Source: Pseudomonas pisciculturae
GTDB taxonomy: Bacteria > Pseudomonadota > Gammaproteobacteria > Pseudomonadales > Pseudomonadaceae
NCBI RefSeq assembly: GCF_015461805.1
Contig: NZ_JACVZE010000009.1
Location: 62,001 to 126,000 of the forward strand
Length of the DNA stretch: 64,000 bases
Reading direction: 5' to 3'
The notes below the pieces were generated by a model. It was not told the DNA's origin and searched no databases. It worked only from the letters and a program-made list of their open reading frames with translations. Shown here piece by piece: positions 16,940 through 25,310 of the stretch. A program made the translations under genes and the position numbers. The first letter of the stretch is position 1, and the number at the start of each line of letters is the position of its first letter.

Positions 16940-17195
16940 GGTTGAATCCTTTTTTGTTTAAGTGGATTAGGGCGTTGCGTTCAACATGGGCATAGATTAA
17001 TGGGCTGTGTGAAAGTGATAAATCGGGTCGCGCGTGTAATACCGTCAACCTGAAAGAGACAGTCGTGGTTTACGGATTTTGAAACCCTTTACATGATGGT
17101 GCTGACGCAGTGGGTCGCTGAATGTGGAGCACAGGGGGGTATGCAGCGAGCAGGCGCAGCGCTGGAATGTAGTCGCGGGTATTGGTTTTTCAGGC
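16940..17195. other. Intergenic region without recognised genes
   Basis: The sequence upstream of the YcaC-like gene. It must contain that gene's promoter on the minus strand, but I see no clear -10/-35 pair and no convincing reading frame. Confidence 0.4.
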
Positions 17196-17222
17196 ATTAA
17201 AAAGCCGGCTTGTGGCCGGCTT
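17196..17222 (-). terminator. Rho-independent terminator
   Basis: AAGCCGGC-CACAA-GCCGGCTT followed by TTTTAATG on the minus strand: an 8-bp GC-rich stem with a U-tract. It ends transcription from the repressor gene at 17402 or from the segment just upstream of it. Confidence 0.8.
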
Positions 17223-17401
17223 CTCGCTGACTGCTTCAGCTTGTTTTTGACAAACCTCAGCAGCCTTCAAATCGCTCAGCCCACATTGCGTCAGGCTGAA
17301 TAGTAGGGGCACCCGCGGGGACTTCTCCGCTTCGCCGAGCAGGGTGGATAGCGCGAAGCAACCCCCTGCCAAATGTGGGCCGCATGATACCCACATTCAT
17401 T
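17223..17401 (-). ncRNA. Possible transcribed structured segment between the repressor gene and its terminator
   Basis: About 180 bases downstream of the LexA/PrtR-like gene and immediately before a strong terminator. On the minus strand it can form several stems, for example GCTTCGC with GCGAAGC around a 17-base loop and CAGCC with GGCTG. Short frames exist in it, but their composition is not convincing and one of them runs through the terminator. It may be the 3' untranslated region of the repressor mRNA or a separate small RNA. No promoter was identified for the latter. Confidence 0.25.
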
Positions 17402-18181
17402 TCAAATGCCCACCTCCGCATCCGTATTAGAGCCTTCCCAGCCCAATAAATGCTCATCCAACGGTACCGGCGGGCGGCGGTTGTTGAGGGTGGACCACCA
17501 GAACACCCAGCCCACGACTTTGAAGTTTTGTTCGAAGCGTTCTTCGTGGTTCAGGTACTCGTCGGGGTGTTCGCTGGCGTTGTGGCTGCGCATGCGTACG
17601 CCGCCGCCGGGGCGGTTGTAGAGGTATTTGATGCGTAGCATGCCGTCGTGTTCGACGGCGTAGATTTCGCCGTCGATGATCTGGGTGCGGCCTCGGTCGA
17701 AGGCGAGGGTGGCGCCTTGTTGGATGATGTCGGTCATGCTGTTGTCGACCATGTAGGCGCCCAGTGCGCGGTCGGGGTTGACGTTTAGGGTTTGGAGACT
17801 GTGCAGGGAAATGCGGATGCGTTCGGCTGAGGTAAAGGTGGGATGGAGGGGGACCTCCACGTCAGGTTTTTCCGGATGGCAGGCGGGGCCTGCGAGGTAT
17901 TGGCCGCTTCCTTCGCGGGTGGTGGGCAGTCCTTGTCGGGTTTCCGGGCCTTCTACCAATAGGAAGTTGGCCGGTGGGTGTTTGAGGCCTTCGCCGGTGC
18001 GAAGCCAGCGGCTGGAGACGCACAACAGTTCTGCGAACTCGTTGAGTCGGCCCATGGGCACGCCGCGTTTGAACCAATTATTCACGTGTTGAGGCGTGAC
18101 GTTGCGGTTCTTGGCGAAGTCGGAGGCGGAAAGATGCACTTCCCGTAATAGCGCTTTTAAGCGATCACCTGATGTATTCAT
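17402..18181 (-). CDS. LexA/PrtR-like repressor (HTH plus S24 peptidase domain)
   Basis: A 259-residue repressor from the ATG at 18181 (MNTSGDRLKALLREVHLSAS). Residues ~1-70 form a Cro/CI-type helix-turn-helix (DFAKNRNVTPQHVNNWFKRG). The C-terminal half is an S24 self-cleavage domain: the serine is in VDNSMTDIIQQGATLAFDRG and the lysine in LRIKYLY. An Ala-Gly pair in QYLAGPAC between the domains could be the cleavage site. This layout is that of CI/PrtR regulators, which respond to RecA after DNA damage. No pyocin, tailocin or phage gene is in the window, so it is an orphan here or acts on distant targets. Confidence 0.88.
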   Translation of the reverse strand: MNTSGDRLKALLREVHLSASDFAKNRNVTPQHVNNWFKRGVPMGRLNEFAELLCVSSRWLRTGEGLKHPPANFLLVEGPETRQGLPTTREGSGQYLAGPACHPEKPDVEVPLHPTFTSAERIRISLHSLQTLNVNPDRALGAYMVDNSMTDIIQQGATLAFDRGRTQIIDGEIYAVEHDGMLRIKYLYNRPGGGVRMRSHNASEHPDEYLNHEERFEQNFKVVGWVFWWSTLNNRRPPVPLDEHLLGWEGSNTDAEVGI

Positions 18182-18299
18182 AAACGCAGAGTTTACTGGC
18201 CGGAAAAACAGATCAAATAAACCATGCGTTGAGTTGCGCATGTAGGGCTTTGCTTAGTTGTAGCTTGATAGTTCGGATTCTAAAGTTTTTTAAACGAAA

Positions 18300-18320
18300 A
18301 TTATAAGTTAATGAACTTAT
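18300..18320 (-). promoter_or_regulatory. Palindromic candidate operator overlapping a -10 element
   Basis: ATAAGTT-AATG-AACTTAT is a 7-bp inverted repeat (18303-18320) in an AT-rich block upstream of the repressor gene. TATAAT on the minus strand (18300-18305) overlaps its edge. A repressor bound here would block RNA polymerase, consistent with autorepression. The -35 is not clear. Confidence 0.4.
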
Positions 18321-18336
18321 CGTTTATTTATTCCCA

Positions 18337-18368
18337 CAAAAAAAGCCCCGAATGATCGGGGCTTTTTC
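18337..18368. terminator. Bidirectional Rho-independent terminator
   Basis: AAAAAGCCCCGA-ATGA-TCGGGGCTTTTT: a GC-rich stem flanked by A and T runs on both sides. It lies 29 bases beyond the ppa stop and terminates ppa transcription. Confidence 0.9.
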
Positions 18369-18396
18369 AATTGCCGGGGGCAATGAGTAGTCGGTA

Positions 18397-18924
18397 TCAG
18401 CCTTTGTAGGCAGCAACCGATTTCATGATCTCGGCGCGGGCGGCTTCTGCATCACCCCAACCGTCGATCTTCACCCATTTGCCTTTTTCGAGGTCTTTGT
18501 AGTTCTCGAAGAAGTGCTTGATCTGTTCCAGCAGCAGTGGCGGCAGATCGGTGTATTCCTTCACGTCCACGTACAGCTGGGACAGCTTGTCGTGAGGTAC
18601 CGCGATAACTTTGGCATCGCCGCCGCCGTCGTCGGTCATGTTCAGGATGCCGACTGGGCGAGCGCGGATAACCGAGCCTGGGGTAACCGGGTAAGGGGTT
18701 ACAACCAGCACGTCGAGGGGGTCGCCGTCGTCAGCCAGGGTGTTGGGGATAAAACCGTAGTTGGCCGGGTAGAACATCGGGGTGGCCATGAAACGGTCAA
18801 CGAACAGGCAGTCGCTGTCTTTGTCGATTTCGTATTTGATCGGCGCGTGGTTGGCCGGAATCTCGATGGCGACGTAGATGTCGTTCGGCAGGTCTTTGCC
18901 AGCCGGAATCTTGCTGTAGCTCAT
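18397..18924 (-). CDS. ppa: Inorganic pyrophosphatase
   Basis: Family I soluble pyrophosphatase, which hydrolyses pyrophosphate and so pulls biosynthetic reactions forward. The 175-residue length matches the E. coli enzyme (about 176). The signature [16 protein letters not shown] carries the metal-binding aspartates, and [17 protein letters not shown] and [10 protein letters not shown]-type segments are also conserved. It has its own terminator (18337-18368) and appears monocistronic. Confidence 0.97.
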   Translation of the reverse strand: MSYSKIPAGKDLPNDIYVAIEIPANHAPIKYEIDKDSDCLFVDRFMATPMFYPANYGFIPNTLADDGDPLDVLVVTPYPVTPGSVIRARPVGILNMTDDGGGDAKVIAVPHDKLSQLYVDVKEYTDLPPLLLEQIKHFFENYKDLEKGKWVKIDGWGDAEAARAEIMKSVAAYKG

Positions 18925-19033
18925 TGGGCGTTGCCCCCGTTAATTGGCCAAGAAACTTGGCCGGATTGGCCTAAAAGTGGCGGCGATTATAGGCACATTC
19001 TGGCGCCGATGCCATGCGCCAGACGTCGTACGG

Positions 19034-19849
19034 TCATTCGCCTTGCGGCTGATAGCGTGGGTCGCTGGCTTGCAGTTGGAGCAGGCGGGCCAGGGGATCC
19101 TGGCGATAAAAGCGGCTGAGTTGGGCGTACACCTGTGGATAACTATGGACGAGTAAATCCGGGGCGCTGAAGAAATACTCGCTGGTCACGGCAAAGAATT
19201 CCGCCGGATTTTCGGCCGCGTAGGGGTCGATTTCGGTGTCGGCTTCCGGGTGGGCGTCGAGCTGGCGATTGAGGTCGTCGTAGGCGCTTTGCATCACGCT
19301 GGCCCACTCCTGCACGCGCATGTCGTTGTGCAGCGGCGGCAGGCCGTTGGCGTCGCCGTTGAGCATGTCGAGCTTGTGCGCCAGTTCGTGGATGACCAGG
19401 TTGTAGCCTTCCCAGTTGCCGCTGGCCAATACGCCGGGCCAGGCGAGGATCACCGGGCCCTGTTGCCAGGCTTCACCACTGTGCTCGCCGTCCCACTCGT
19501 GTTCGATGCCGCTGCTGTCGCGATGGCGCTGGGGGCTGACGAAGTCGTCGGGGTACAGCACGATTTCATGAAAGCCCTGGTACCAGTCGAGATCACCGAG
19601 GTTCATCAGCGGCAGTTGAGCCTGCGCGGCGAGCAGCAGGCGTTGTTCCTGATGCAGCTCGACGCCCGGCAGGGCGGTCAGATGTTTTTCGGCGAGGAAC
19701 ACCACGCAGGCTTCGCGCAACCATTGGTCTTGCTCGGCGCTGAGGCCGTCGAGGAAGGTCAGGTGGTGGCGCACCCGTTGCCAGGTGTCATCGGCAATCG
19801 GGTGCTTGGCCAGCAGGCGCCGGCGACGCCAGGCGCTCAGGGACCACAT
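19034..19849 (-). CDS. mtfA: MtfA-family zinc-dependent peptidase
   Basis: A 271-residue protein resembling MtfA, which in E. coli binds the glucose regulator Mlc and has aminopeptidase activity. The zinc-binding motif is in NLVIHELAHKLDMLNG (HELAH, near residue 152) with a downstream glutamate in AENPAEFFAVTSEYFF. The N-terminal WSLSAWRRRRLLAKHPI is usual for the family. Whether it touches sugar control in a pseudomonad, which lacks the classical glucose PTS, is unknown. It ends 185 bases from the dedA start and may share a transcript with it. Confidence 0.88.
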   Translation of the reverse strand: MWSLSAWRRRRLLAKHPIADDTWQRVRHHLTFLDGLSAEQDQWLREACVVFLAEKHLTALPGVELHQEQRLLLAAQAQLPLMNLGDLDWYQGFHEIVLYPDDFVSPQRHRDSSGIEHEWDGEHSGEAWQQGPVILAWPGVLASGNWEGYNLVIHELAHKLDMLNGDANGLPPLHNDMRVQEWASVMQSAYDDLNRQLDAHPEADTEIDPYAAENPAEFFAVTSEYFFSAPDLLVHSYPQVYAQLSRFYRQDPLARLLQLQASDPRYQPQGE

Positions 19850-19855
19850 CGCAGG

Positions 19856-20512
19856 TTACTGCGGCTTGGCTTCGGAGGAGGTGCGACCAAAACGGCTGCG
19901 GAACACGCCGATGATCATCGGCACCAGCGACAGCAGAATGATGAACACCACCAGCAGCGACAGGTTTTTCTTGATAAACGGCACGTTGCCGAAGAAGTAG
20001 CCCAAGGTCACCAGGCCACCGACCCATAGGATGGTGCCCAGCACGCTGAAACCGAAGAAGCGCGGGTAAGGCATCCTGGCGATACCGGCGACGAACGGTG
20101 CAAAGGTGCGCAGGATCGGCAGGAAACGCGCCAAGGTTACGGTTTTGCCGCCGTGCTTGTCGTAGAAGTCGTGGGTTTTCTGCAGGTAGTCGCGGCGGAA
20201 GATTTTCGAGTTCGGGTTGTTGAACAAGCGCTCGCCCACCGTTCGCCCGATTACGTAGTTAGTGCTGTCACCGAGAATCGCCGCCAGCATTAGCAGGCCG
20301 CCCAGCAACACCGGGTCCATGCCGCCGCCCGCTGCTACGGCACCTGCGATAAACAGCAATGAATCACCCGGCAGGAACGGCATCACCACCAGGCCGGTTT
20401 CGCAAAAGATAACGAGGAACAGAATGGCGTAGATCCACGGACCGTAATTGGTGACCAGCATGTCGAGGTAGACATCGAGATGCAAAATAAGGTCGAGCGG
20501 GTTGAAATCCAT
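19856..20512 (-). CDS. DedA-family membrane protein
   Basis: About 218 residues from the ATG at 20512, which has AGGTG six bases upstream; a GTG nine bases earlier is an alternative. Several membrane segments (e.g. GPWIYAILFLVIFCETGLVV) and the DedA signature FLPGDSLLFIAGAVAA with ...GRTVGERLFNN and ARFLPILRTFAPFVAGIARM place it in the DedA/SNARE-associated family. Some members flip polyprenyl or phospholipid carriers across the inner membrane. The tail SRFGRTSSEAKPQ is cytoplasmic. A REPIN lies in its upstream region. Confidence 0.9.
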   Translation of the reverse strand: MDFNPLDLILHLDVYLDMLVTNYGPWIYAILFLVIFCETGLVVMPFLPGDSLLFIAGAVAAGGGMDPVLLGGLLMLAAILGDSTNYVIGRTVGERLFNNPNSKIFRRDYLQKTHDFYDKHGGKTVTLARFLPILRTFAPFVAGIARMPYPRFFGFSVLGTILWVGGLVTLGYFFGNVPFIKKNLSLLVVFIILLSLVPMIIGVFRSRFGRTSSEAKPQ

Positions 20513-20701
20513 GGATGGCACCTGTGTGAATGGCCCGGCTCAGCAGGCCAGTGCGGACGCGAGGGTAAGTAAGGCTACAGATGTATGCCGCATTTCTTAC
20601 AGCCCTGAAAGGTCCGCATTATACGGATTGAGAGGTGAAAAGCCTGTTGGTTTTGTAGCGGGGGATGTCGTAGTAATCGGTCCCCTGGGCATCACAGAAC
20701 C

Positions 20702-20795
20702 AAATGTGGGAGCGGGCTTGCCCGCGATGGCGGAGTGACAGTTACAAATTGTCTAACTGATACTCCGCCATCGGGGGCAAGCCCCCTCCCACATT
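20702..20795. repeat. REPIN, hybrid pair
   Basis: The left unit reads TGTGGGAGCGGGCTTGCCCGCGAT and the right unit is the mirror of the GGGGGCTTGCCCCC type. The two arms therefore differ at several stem positions, unlike the other copies. It lies between the GNAT gene and dedA. Confidence 0.85.
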
Positions 20796-20823
20796 GAGGC
20801 AGTGGTGTTCTGGGGGTTGGGTT

Positions 20824-21282
20824 TCAGTCTTCGCTAATCGGCAACGTGTAGTTCTTGAACTCGGTATCCTCACGAAACCCAATCGACTCATACGTCTTCT
20901 GCGCCACCTCATTGTCGCTGCTGGTAGACACCCGCAGCCGAACTGCATGGGTGTCCTTGGCCATCTTCTTCGCCGTGCGCATCAGGTTATCGGCTACCAA
21001 TTGCCGGCGGGCGTCTTCAGCGACGTAGATGTCGTTGAGAATCCACACACGCTTGAGCGACAACGACGAAAAGCTCGGATACAGCTGGCAAAACCCGAGC
21101 AGTTTCTTGTCGTCATCATCGGCCAGGGCCAGGTAGATCACCGACTCTTTACGGCGCAGGCGCTTTTCCAGGAAGGCGCGCGATGAGTCCGGGAAGGGCA
21201 GGGCCCCGTAAAATTCGCGGTACTTGACGAACAACGGGGTCAACAGGTCCAGGTGTTCCAGGGTCGCTTGAGTGATCCGCAT
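20824..21282 (-). CDS. GNAT-family N-acetyltransferase
   Basis: A 152-residue protein from the ATG at 21282 (MRITQATLEHLDLLTPLF). The GNAT core is visible: RVWILNDIYVAEDARRQLVA carries the beta-4 strand and a variant of the acetyl-CoA-binding motif, followed by RLRVSTSSDNEVAQKTYESI with the characteristic SSDN and YESIGF. The substrate is unknown. The position next to eutC is conserved in P. aeruginosa. It starts 92 bases beyond the eutC stop and may be cotranscribed with the ethanolamine genes. Confidence 0.85.
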   Translation of the reverse strand: MRITQATLEHLDLLTPLFVKYREFYGALPFPDSSRAFLEKRLRRKESVIYLALADDDDKKLLGFCQLYPSFSSLSLKRVWILNDIYVAEDARRQLVADNLMRTAKKMAKDTHAVRLRVSTSSDNEVAQKTYESIGFREDTEFKNYTLPISED

Positions 21283-21373
21283 GCCAGGCCTCAACTTCCA
21301 AAGGGGTATGACCACGCGAGCGGCCGTGACTTGATGCTGCCTAAACACTCGAAAAAGCGCAATCGTGCGGGTA

Positions 21374-22207
21374 TCAGTCCCGCGGTGGGCCAAGCAGGAA
21401 GTTACCCTTCATCAGGTCAGGGTCATCCGACTCGATGGTCTGAACCTGCGCCTCATCCTTGAGATTGACTCCCGACAGCTGGCGACGACACGCCTCTCGC
21501 ATCAAGTACAGCAAACGATGGGCCGCCATGCCATAACTCAAACCCTCCAAACGCACATTAGAGATGCAGTTGCGATACGCATCGGTAAGGCCGACCTTGG
21601 GGTTGTAGGTGAAATACAGCCCCAAACTGTCCGGCGAACTGAGCCCTGGCCGTTCGCCGATCAGGATCACAGTCATCTTGGCCCCGAGCAACTGGCCCAC
21701 TTCATCGGCCACTGCCACGCGGCCCTGTTCCACCAGAATCACCGGTGATAACGACCAACCATCTGCGTTGCTCTGCTCTTCCAGGCGGGTCAGAAACGGC
21801 AAGGTGTGTTTATGCACCGCCAGCGCCGACAGACCGTCAGCCACGACGACCGCCAAATCCACACCGCCAGGATTGGCCGCCGCATGATCGCGCAGCAACT
21901 GGGCTGACTCATCGCTCAAGCGCCGGCCCAAGTCCGGGCGTTGCAGGTATAGATGTCGGTCGCCCGCAGCGCTGTGCAGCAACAAGCTGTCACGCCCGCG
22001 TTCGGCCAACTGGCTACTGATACCCGCATGGTCGAACGGCAGGTGCACCGCGTCCCGTGCCTGGGCGTGGGCAAATTGAAAATCCAGCTGTGCGCTGGTG
22101 GGAATGCTGGTGCCGGTGCGGCCCAGGGCGATACGCGCCGGGGTCAGGCGGCGCAGTTCCAGCCACGGGTTGTCGGGTAGGTCGAGTTGCACAGGCGGCT
22201 CCTTCAT
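21374..22207 (-). CDS. eutC: Ethanolamine ammonia-lyase small subunit
   Basis: EutC is the light chain of the adenosylcobalamin-dependent lyase that turns ethanolamine into acetaldehyde and ammonia. The 277-residue protein starts at the ATG overlapping the eutB stop (ATGA). Conserved parts include [23 protein letters not shown] near residue 20, [16 protein letters not shown] in the middle, and [20 protein letters not shown] and [16 protein letters not shown] toward the C-terminus, which contribute to cobalamin binding. Confidence 0.96.
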   Translation of the reverse strand: MKEPPVQLDLPDNPWLELRRLTPARIALGRTGTSIPTSAQLDFQFAHAQARDAVHLPFDHAGISSQLAERGRDSLLLHSAAGDRHLYLQRPDLGRRLSDESAQLLRDHAAANPGGVDLAVVVADGLSALAVHKHTLPFLTRLEEQSNADGWSLSPVILVEQGRVAVADEVGQLLGAKMTVILIGERPGLSSPDSLGLYFTYNPKVGLTDAYRNCISNVRLEGLSYGMAAHRLLYLMREACRRQLSGVNLKDEAQVQTIESDDPDLMKGNFLLGPPRD

Positions 22208-23598
22208 CCCAATTGCGCCAAGGCGTGGCGAAACGCCGGTGGCAGGCTGTTGCCGAAGCGTACCTTGCCGTCGGCTTGCGTGAAGATGCCCATTTTCGCC
22301 AGCCACTGTTCAAACTCCGGCGCAGGCTTCAAGCCCAATGTTTGCCGGGCGTACAGAGCGTCGTGGAACGACGTGGTCTGGTAGTTGAGCATGATGTCGT
22401 CGGAGCCGGGTATGCCCATGATGAAGTTGATCCCGGCCACGCCCAGCAGGGTCAGCAGGGTATCCATGTCGTCCTGGTCGGCTTCGGCGTGGTTGGTGTA
22501 GCAGATATCGCAACCCATCGGCACACCCAGCAGCTTGCCGCAGAAGTGGTCTTCGAGGCCGGCGCGGATGATCTGTTTGCCGTTGTAGAGGTACTCTGGG
22601 CCGATAAATCCTACGACCGTATTCACCAGGAACGGCTTGAAATGTCGGGCCACGGCGTAGGCACGGGTTTCGCAGGTTTGCTGGTCGACGCCAAAGTGCG
22701 CATTGGCCGACAAGGCGCTGCCTTGGCCGGTTTCGAAATACATCAGGTTCTGGCCCAAGGTGCCGCGGTTCAGGCTCAAACCTGCGTCGTAGCCTTCTTG
22801 CAGCACGTTCAGGTTGATGCCGAAACTGGCATTGGCCGCTTCGGTGCCGGCAATCGACTGAAACACCAGGTCCAGCGGCACGCCACGGTTGATGGCCTCG
22901 ATGGAGGTGGTGACGTGGGTCAGCACGCAGGCTTGGGTTGGGATTTCGTAGCGCTGGATGATCGCGTCCAGCATTTCCAGCATTGCGCAGATCGAGGCAA
23001 TGCTGTCGGTGGCCGGGTTGATGCCGATCATGGCGTCGCCGTTGCCATAGAGCAGGCCGTCGAGAATGCTCGCGGCAATGCCGGCGGGCTCGTCCGTAGG
23101 GTGGTTGGGTTGCAGGCGTGTAGATAAGCGCCCGCGCAGGCCCATGGTGCCGCGAAACTGCGTGACCACGCGGATCTTCTGCGCTACCAGTACCAGGTCT
23201 TGCACGCGCATGATTTTGGACACGGCGGCTGCCATCTCCGGTGTAAGACCGGGCGCCAATGCTCGTAGGCTGATTTCATCTGCAGCGTCGCTGAGCAGCC
23301 AGTCGCGCAGGCCGCCGACGGTCAGGTGGCTGACCACTGCAAACGCCTGTTTATCGTGGGTGTCGATGATCAGCCGGGTGACTTCGTCGCTTTCATAGGG
23401 GATGAGCACTTCCTCAAGAAAGTGCTTGAGCGGGATGTTGGCCAGCGCCATCTGCGCCGCCACCCGCTCGCCATCGTTCTGCGCCGCTACACCGGCGAGA
23501 AAATCCCCGGAGCGTGCGGGACTGGCCTTGGCCATCACGTCCTTGAGGCTGTCGAAGCGGTAGGTTTGTGTACCCACCGCGTGGGAAAAGCTTGCCAT
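22204..23598 (-). CDS. eutB: Ethanolamine ammonia-lyase large subunit
   Basis: EutB is the catalytic TIM-barrel subunit of ethanolamine ammonia-lyase. I chose the ATG at 23598 ([15 protein letters not shown]), which has a good AGGAGA site; the 464-residue length fits the family. Typical segments are the early [58 protein letters not shown] and [16 protein letters not shown]. There is no eutA reactivase gene and no microcompartment shell gene nearby, which is normal for pseudomonads. The gene lies 53 bases after the eat permease. Confidence 0.97.
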   Translation of the reverse strand: MASFSHAVGTQTYRFDSLKDVMAKASPARSGDFLAGVAAQNDGERVAAQMALANIPLKHFLEEVLIPYESDEVTRLIIDTHDKQAFAVVSHLTVGGLRDWLLSDAADEISLRALAPGLTPEMAAAVSKIMRVQDLVLVAQKIRVVTQFRGTMGLRGRLSTRLQPNHPTDEPAGIAASILDGLLYGNGDAMIGINPATDSIASICAMLEMLDAIIQRYEIPTQACVLTHVTTSIEAINRGVPLDLVFQSIAGTEAANASFGINLNVLQEGYDAGLSLNRGTLGQNLMYFETGQGSALSANAHFGVDQQTCETRAYAVARHFKPFLVNTVVGFIGPEYLYNGKQIIRAGLEDHFCGKLLGVPMGCDICYTNHAEADQDDMDTLLTLLGVAGINFIMGIPGSDDIMLNYQTTSFHDALYARQTLGLKPAPEFEQWLAKMGIFTQADGKVRFGNSLPPAFRHALAQLG

Positions 23599-23650
23599 AC
23601 AGTGTCTCCTTGACGACGGGAGCAACGGCCCCCGTCGAGGTTTACGGCAG

Positions 23651-25084
23651 TTAGTGCAAGGCGGCCTCTGCGGCCTGGATCGCCGCGAATTCCTCTTCGG
23701 GCGTGCCTGCTACCAAGTGATGCCGGCTGTAGAAAGCAAAGTAAGCAATTAATACTCCATAGATGATCGCCGCGCCAATCACCACGCGTGGATCGACCAG
23801 GAAGCCCGCAACCACGGCCACGCAAGCAAGTACCAAGGCGACGCCCGAGGTGAAAATGCCACCCGGTGTGCGGTATGGACGGTCCATTTTGGGGCGACGG
23901 ATGCGCAACGTAATGTGCGCCGCCATCATCAGCACGTAGGAAATGGTCGCGCCAAACACCGCTACCAGAATCAGCAGGTCACCCTGGCCGGTCAGTGACA
24001 GGCCAAAACCGATGATGCCGGGGATCACCAAGGCCAGAACCGGCGCCTTGCTCTTGTTGGTCTGGGACAATTTGCGCGGCAGGTAACCAGCGCGGGACAG
24101 TGCAAAGATCTGCCGCGAATAGGCATAGATGATCGAGAAAAAGCTCGCGATCAAGCCAGCCAGGCCTACCAGGTTGACGAACCCGCCCATCCACGTTGAG
24201 CCGCCGTAGGACAACGCCAGCGCTTCCACCAGCGGGTTGCCAGACTTGATCAGCGCGTAGGTGCCCGCGCCGCCCGGTGCAATCACCAGGATCAACAGAG
24301 CAAAACTGGTCAGCACCACAATGGCGCCGATCAAGCCGCGCGGCAGGTCGCGTTTCGGGTTCTTGGTTTCTTCAGCCGCCAGGGGCACGCCTTCGACGGC
24401 GAGAAAAAACCAGATCGCATAAGGAATCGCTGCCCACACGCCGACGTAGCCAAACGGCAGGAAGGTGCTGGCGCCCTTGGCTTCGGTCACCGGAATGTCC
24501 AGCAAATTGGCGACATTAAAGTGCGGCACCATCGCCACCAGGAACACGCCCAGTGCGATTGCAGCGACGGCGGTGATCACAAACATCAGCTTCAACGCCT
24601 CACCGACACCAAAAATATGGATGCCGATAAAGATGATGTAGAACGCCAGGTAGATCATCCAGCCGCCAATACCAAACAGCGACTCGCAGTAGGCACCGAT
24701 AAATACCGCAATGGCGGCGGGGGCGATGGCGTATTCGATCAGGATGGCGGTGCCCGTCAGGAACCCGCCCCACGGCCCAAACGCACTGCGGGCAAAGCCG
24801 TAGCCGCCGCCGGCGGTGGGGATCATCGAAGACAACTCGGCCAGCGAGAAGCACATGCACAGGTACATCGTGGCCATCAGCAAGGTGGCGAGGAACATAC
24901 CGCCCCATCCACCCTGGGCCAGGCCGAAGTTCCAACCGGCGTAGTCGCCGGAAATAACGTAGGCAACACCAAGGCCCACTAATAGCACCCAGCCGGCGGC
25001 GCCTTTTTTAAGTTCGCGTTGTTGAAAGTATTGGGAGTCGACTTTTTCGAAATCGACGGAAGAGCCAGTCGGTTCGCTAGGCAT
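23651..25084 (-). CDS. eat: Ethanolamine permease
   Basis: A 477-residue transporter of the amino acid-polyamine-organocation superfamily with about 12 membrane segments. The N-terminal QRELKKGAAGWVLLVGLGVA followed by VISGDYAGWNFGLAQGGWGG is typical of the ethanolamine permease subfamily. SMIPTAGGGYGFARSAFGPW is the conserved APC substrate-site stretch. It imports ethanolamine for EutBC, encoded directly downstream on the same strand. The start has AAAGG ahead of it. A REPIN occupies most of the gap between it and exaC. Confidence 0.94.
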   Translation of the reverse strand: MPSEPTGSSVDFEKVDSQYFQQRELKKGAAGWVLLVGLGVAYVISGDYAGWNFGLAQGGWGGMFLATLLMATMYLCMCFSLAELSSMIPTAGGGYGFARSAFGPWGGFLTGTAILIEYAIAPAAIAVFIGAYCESLFGIGGWMIYLAFYIIFIGIHIFGVGEALKLMFVITAVAAIALGVFLVAMVPHFNVANLLDIPVTEAKGASTFLPFGYVGVWAAIPYAIWFFLAVEGVPLAAEETKNPKRDLPRGLIGAIVVLTSFALLILVIAPGGAGTYALIKSGNPLVEALALSYGGSTWMGGFVNLVGLAGLIASFFSIIYAYSRQIFALSRAGYLPRKLSQTNKSKAPVLALVIPGIIGFGLSLTGQGDLLILVAVFGATISYVLMMAAHITLRIRRPKMDRPYRTPGGIFTSGVALVLACVAVVAGFLVDPRVVIGAAIIYGVLIAYFAFYSRHHLVAGTPEEEFAAIQAAEAALH

Positions 25085-25181
25085 GGGGAAGTACCTTTCG
25101 TTGTTATTGTTTTTTAACTCGGCCTCTTTGTGCCGAATGCAATTGCCAAGTACTTATGAAGATCTAAATATGTGAATGCTC

Positions 25182-25304
25182 AAATGTGGGAGGGGGCTTG
25201 CCCCCGATGGCAGTGTGTCAGGCAAATTTATTTCACTGAAACATAGCTATCGGGGGCAAGCCCCCTCCCACATTTTTAATTGCATTTCATATGTGGGAGG
25301 GGGG
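25182..25304. repeat. REPIN plus partial third REP unit
   Basis: A complete inverted pair (25182-25275) of the GGGGGCTTGCCCCC family, followed at 25290-25304 by a fragment, ATGTGGGAGGGGGGT, that stops after the first half of a unit. It lies between exaC and eat. Confidence 0.88.
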
Positions 25305-25310
25305 TGTTGG

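Noticed and set aside
17190-17457. Two short minus-strand frames downstream of the SOS-type repressor
   Set aside because: One reads through the terminator stem, and both overlap each other or the repressor end without a plausible ribosome-binding site.
25085-25180. A -24/-12-like sequence before eat (GGCACAAAGAGGC)
   Set aside because: The spacing between GG and GC is one base short, so it does not qualify.
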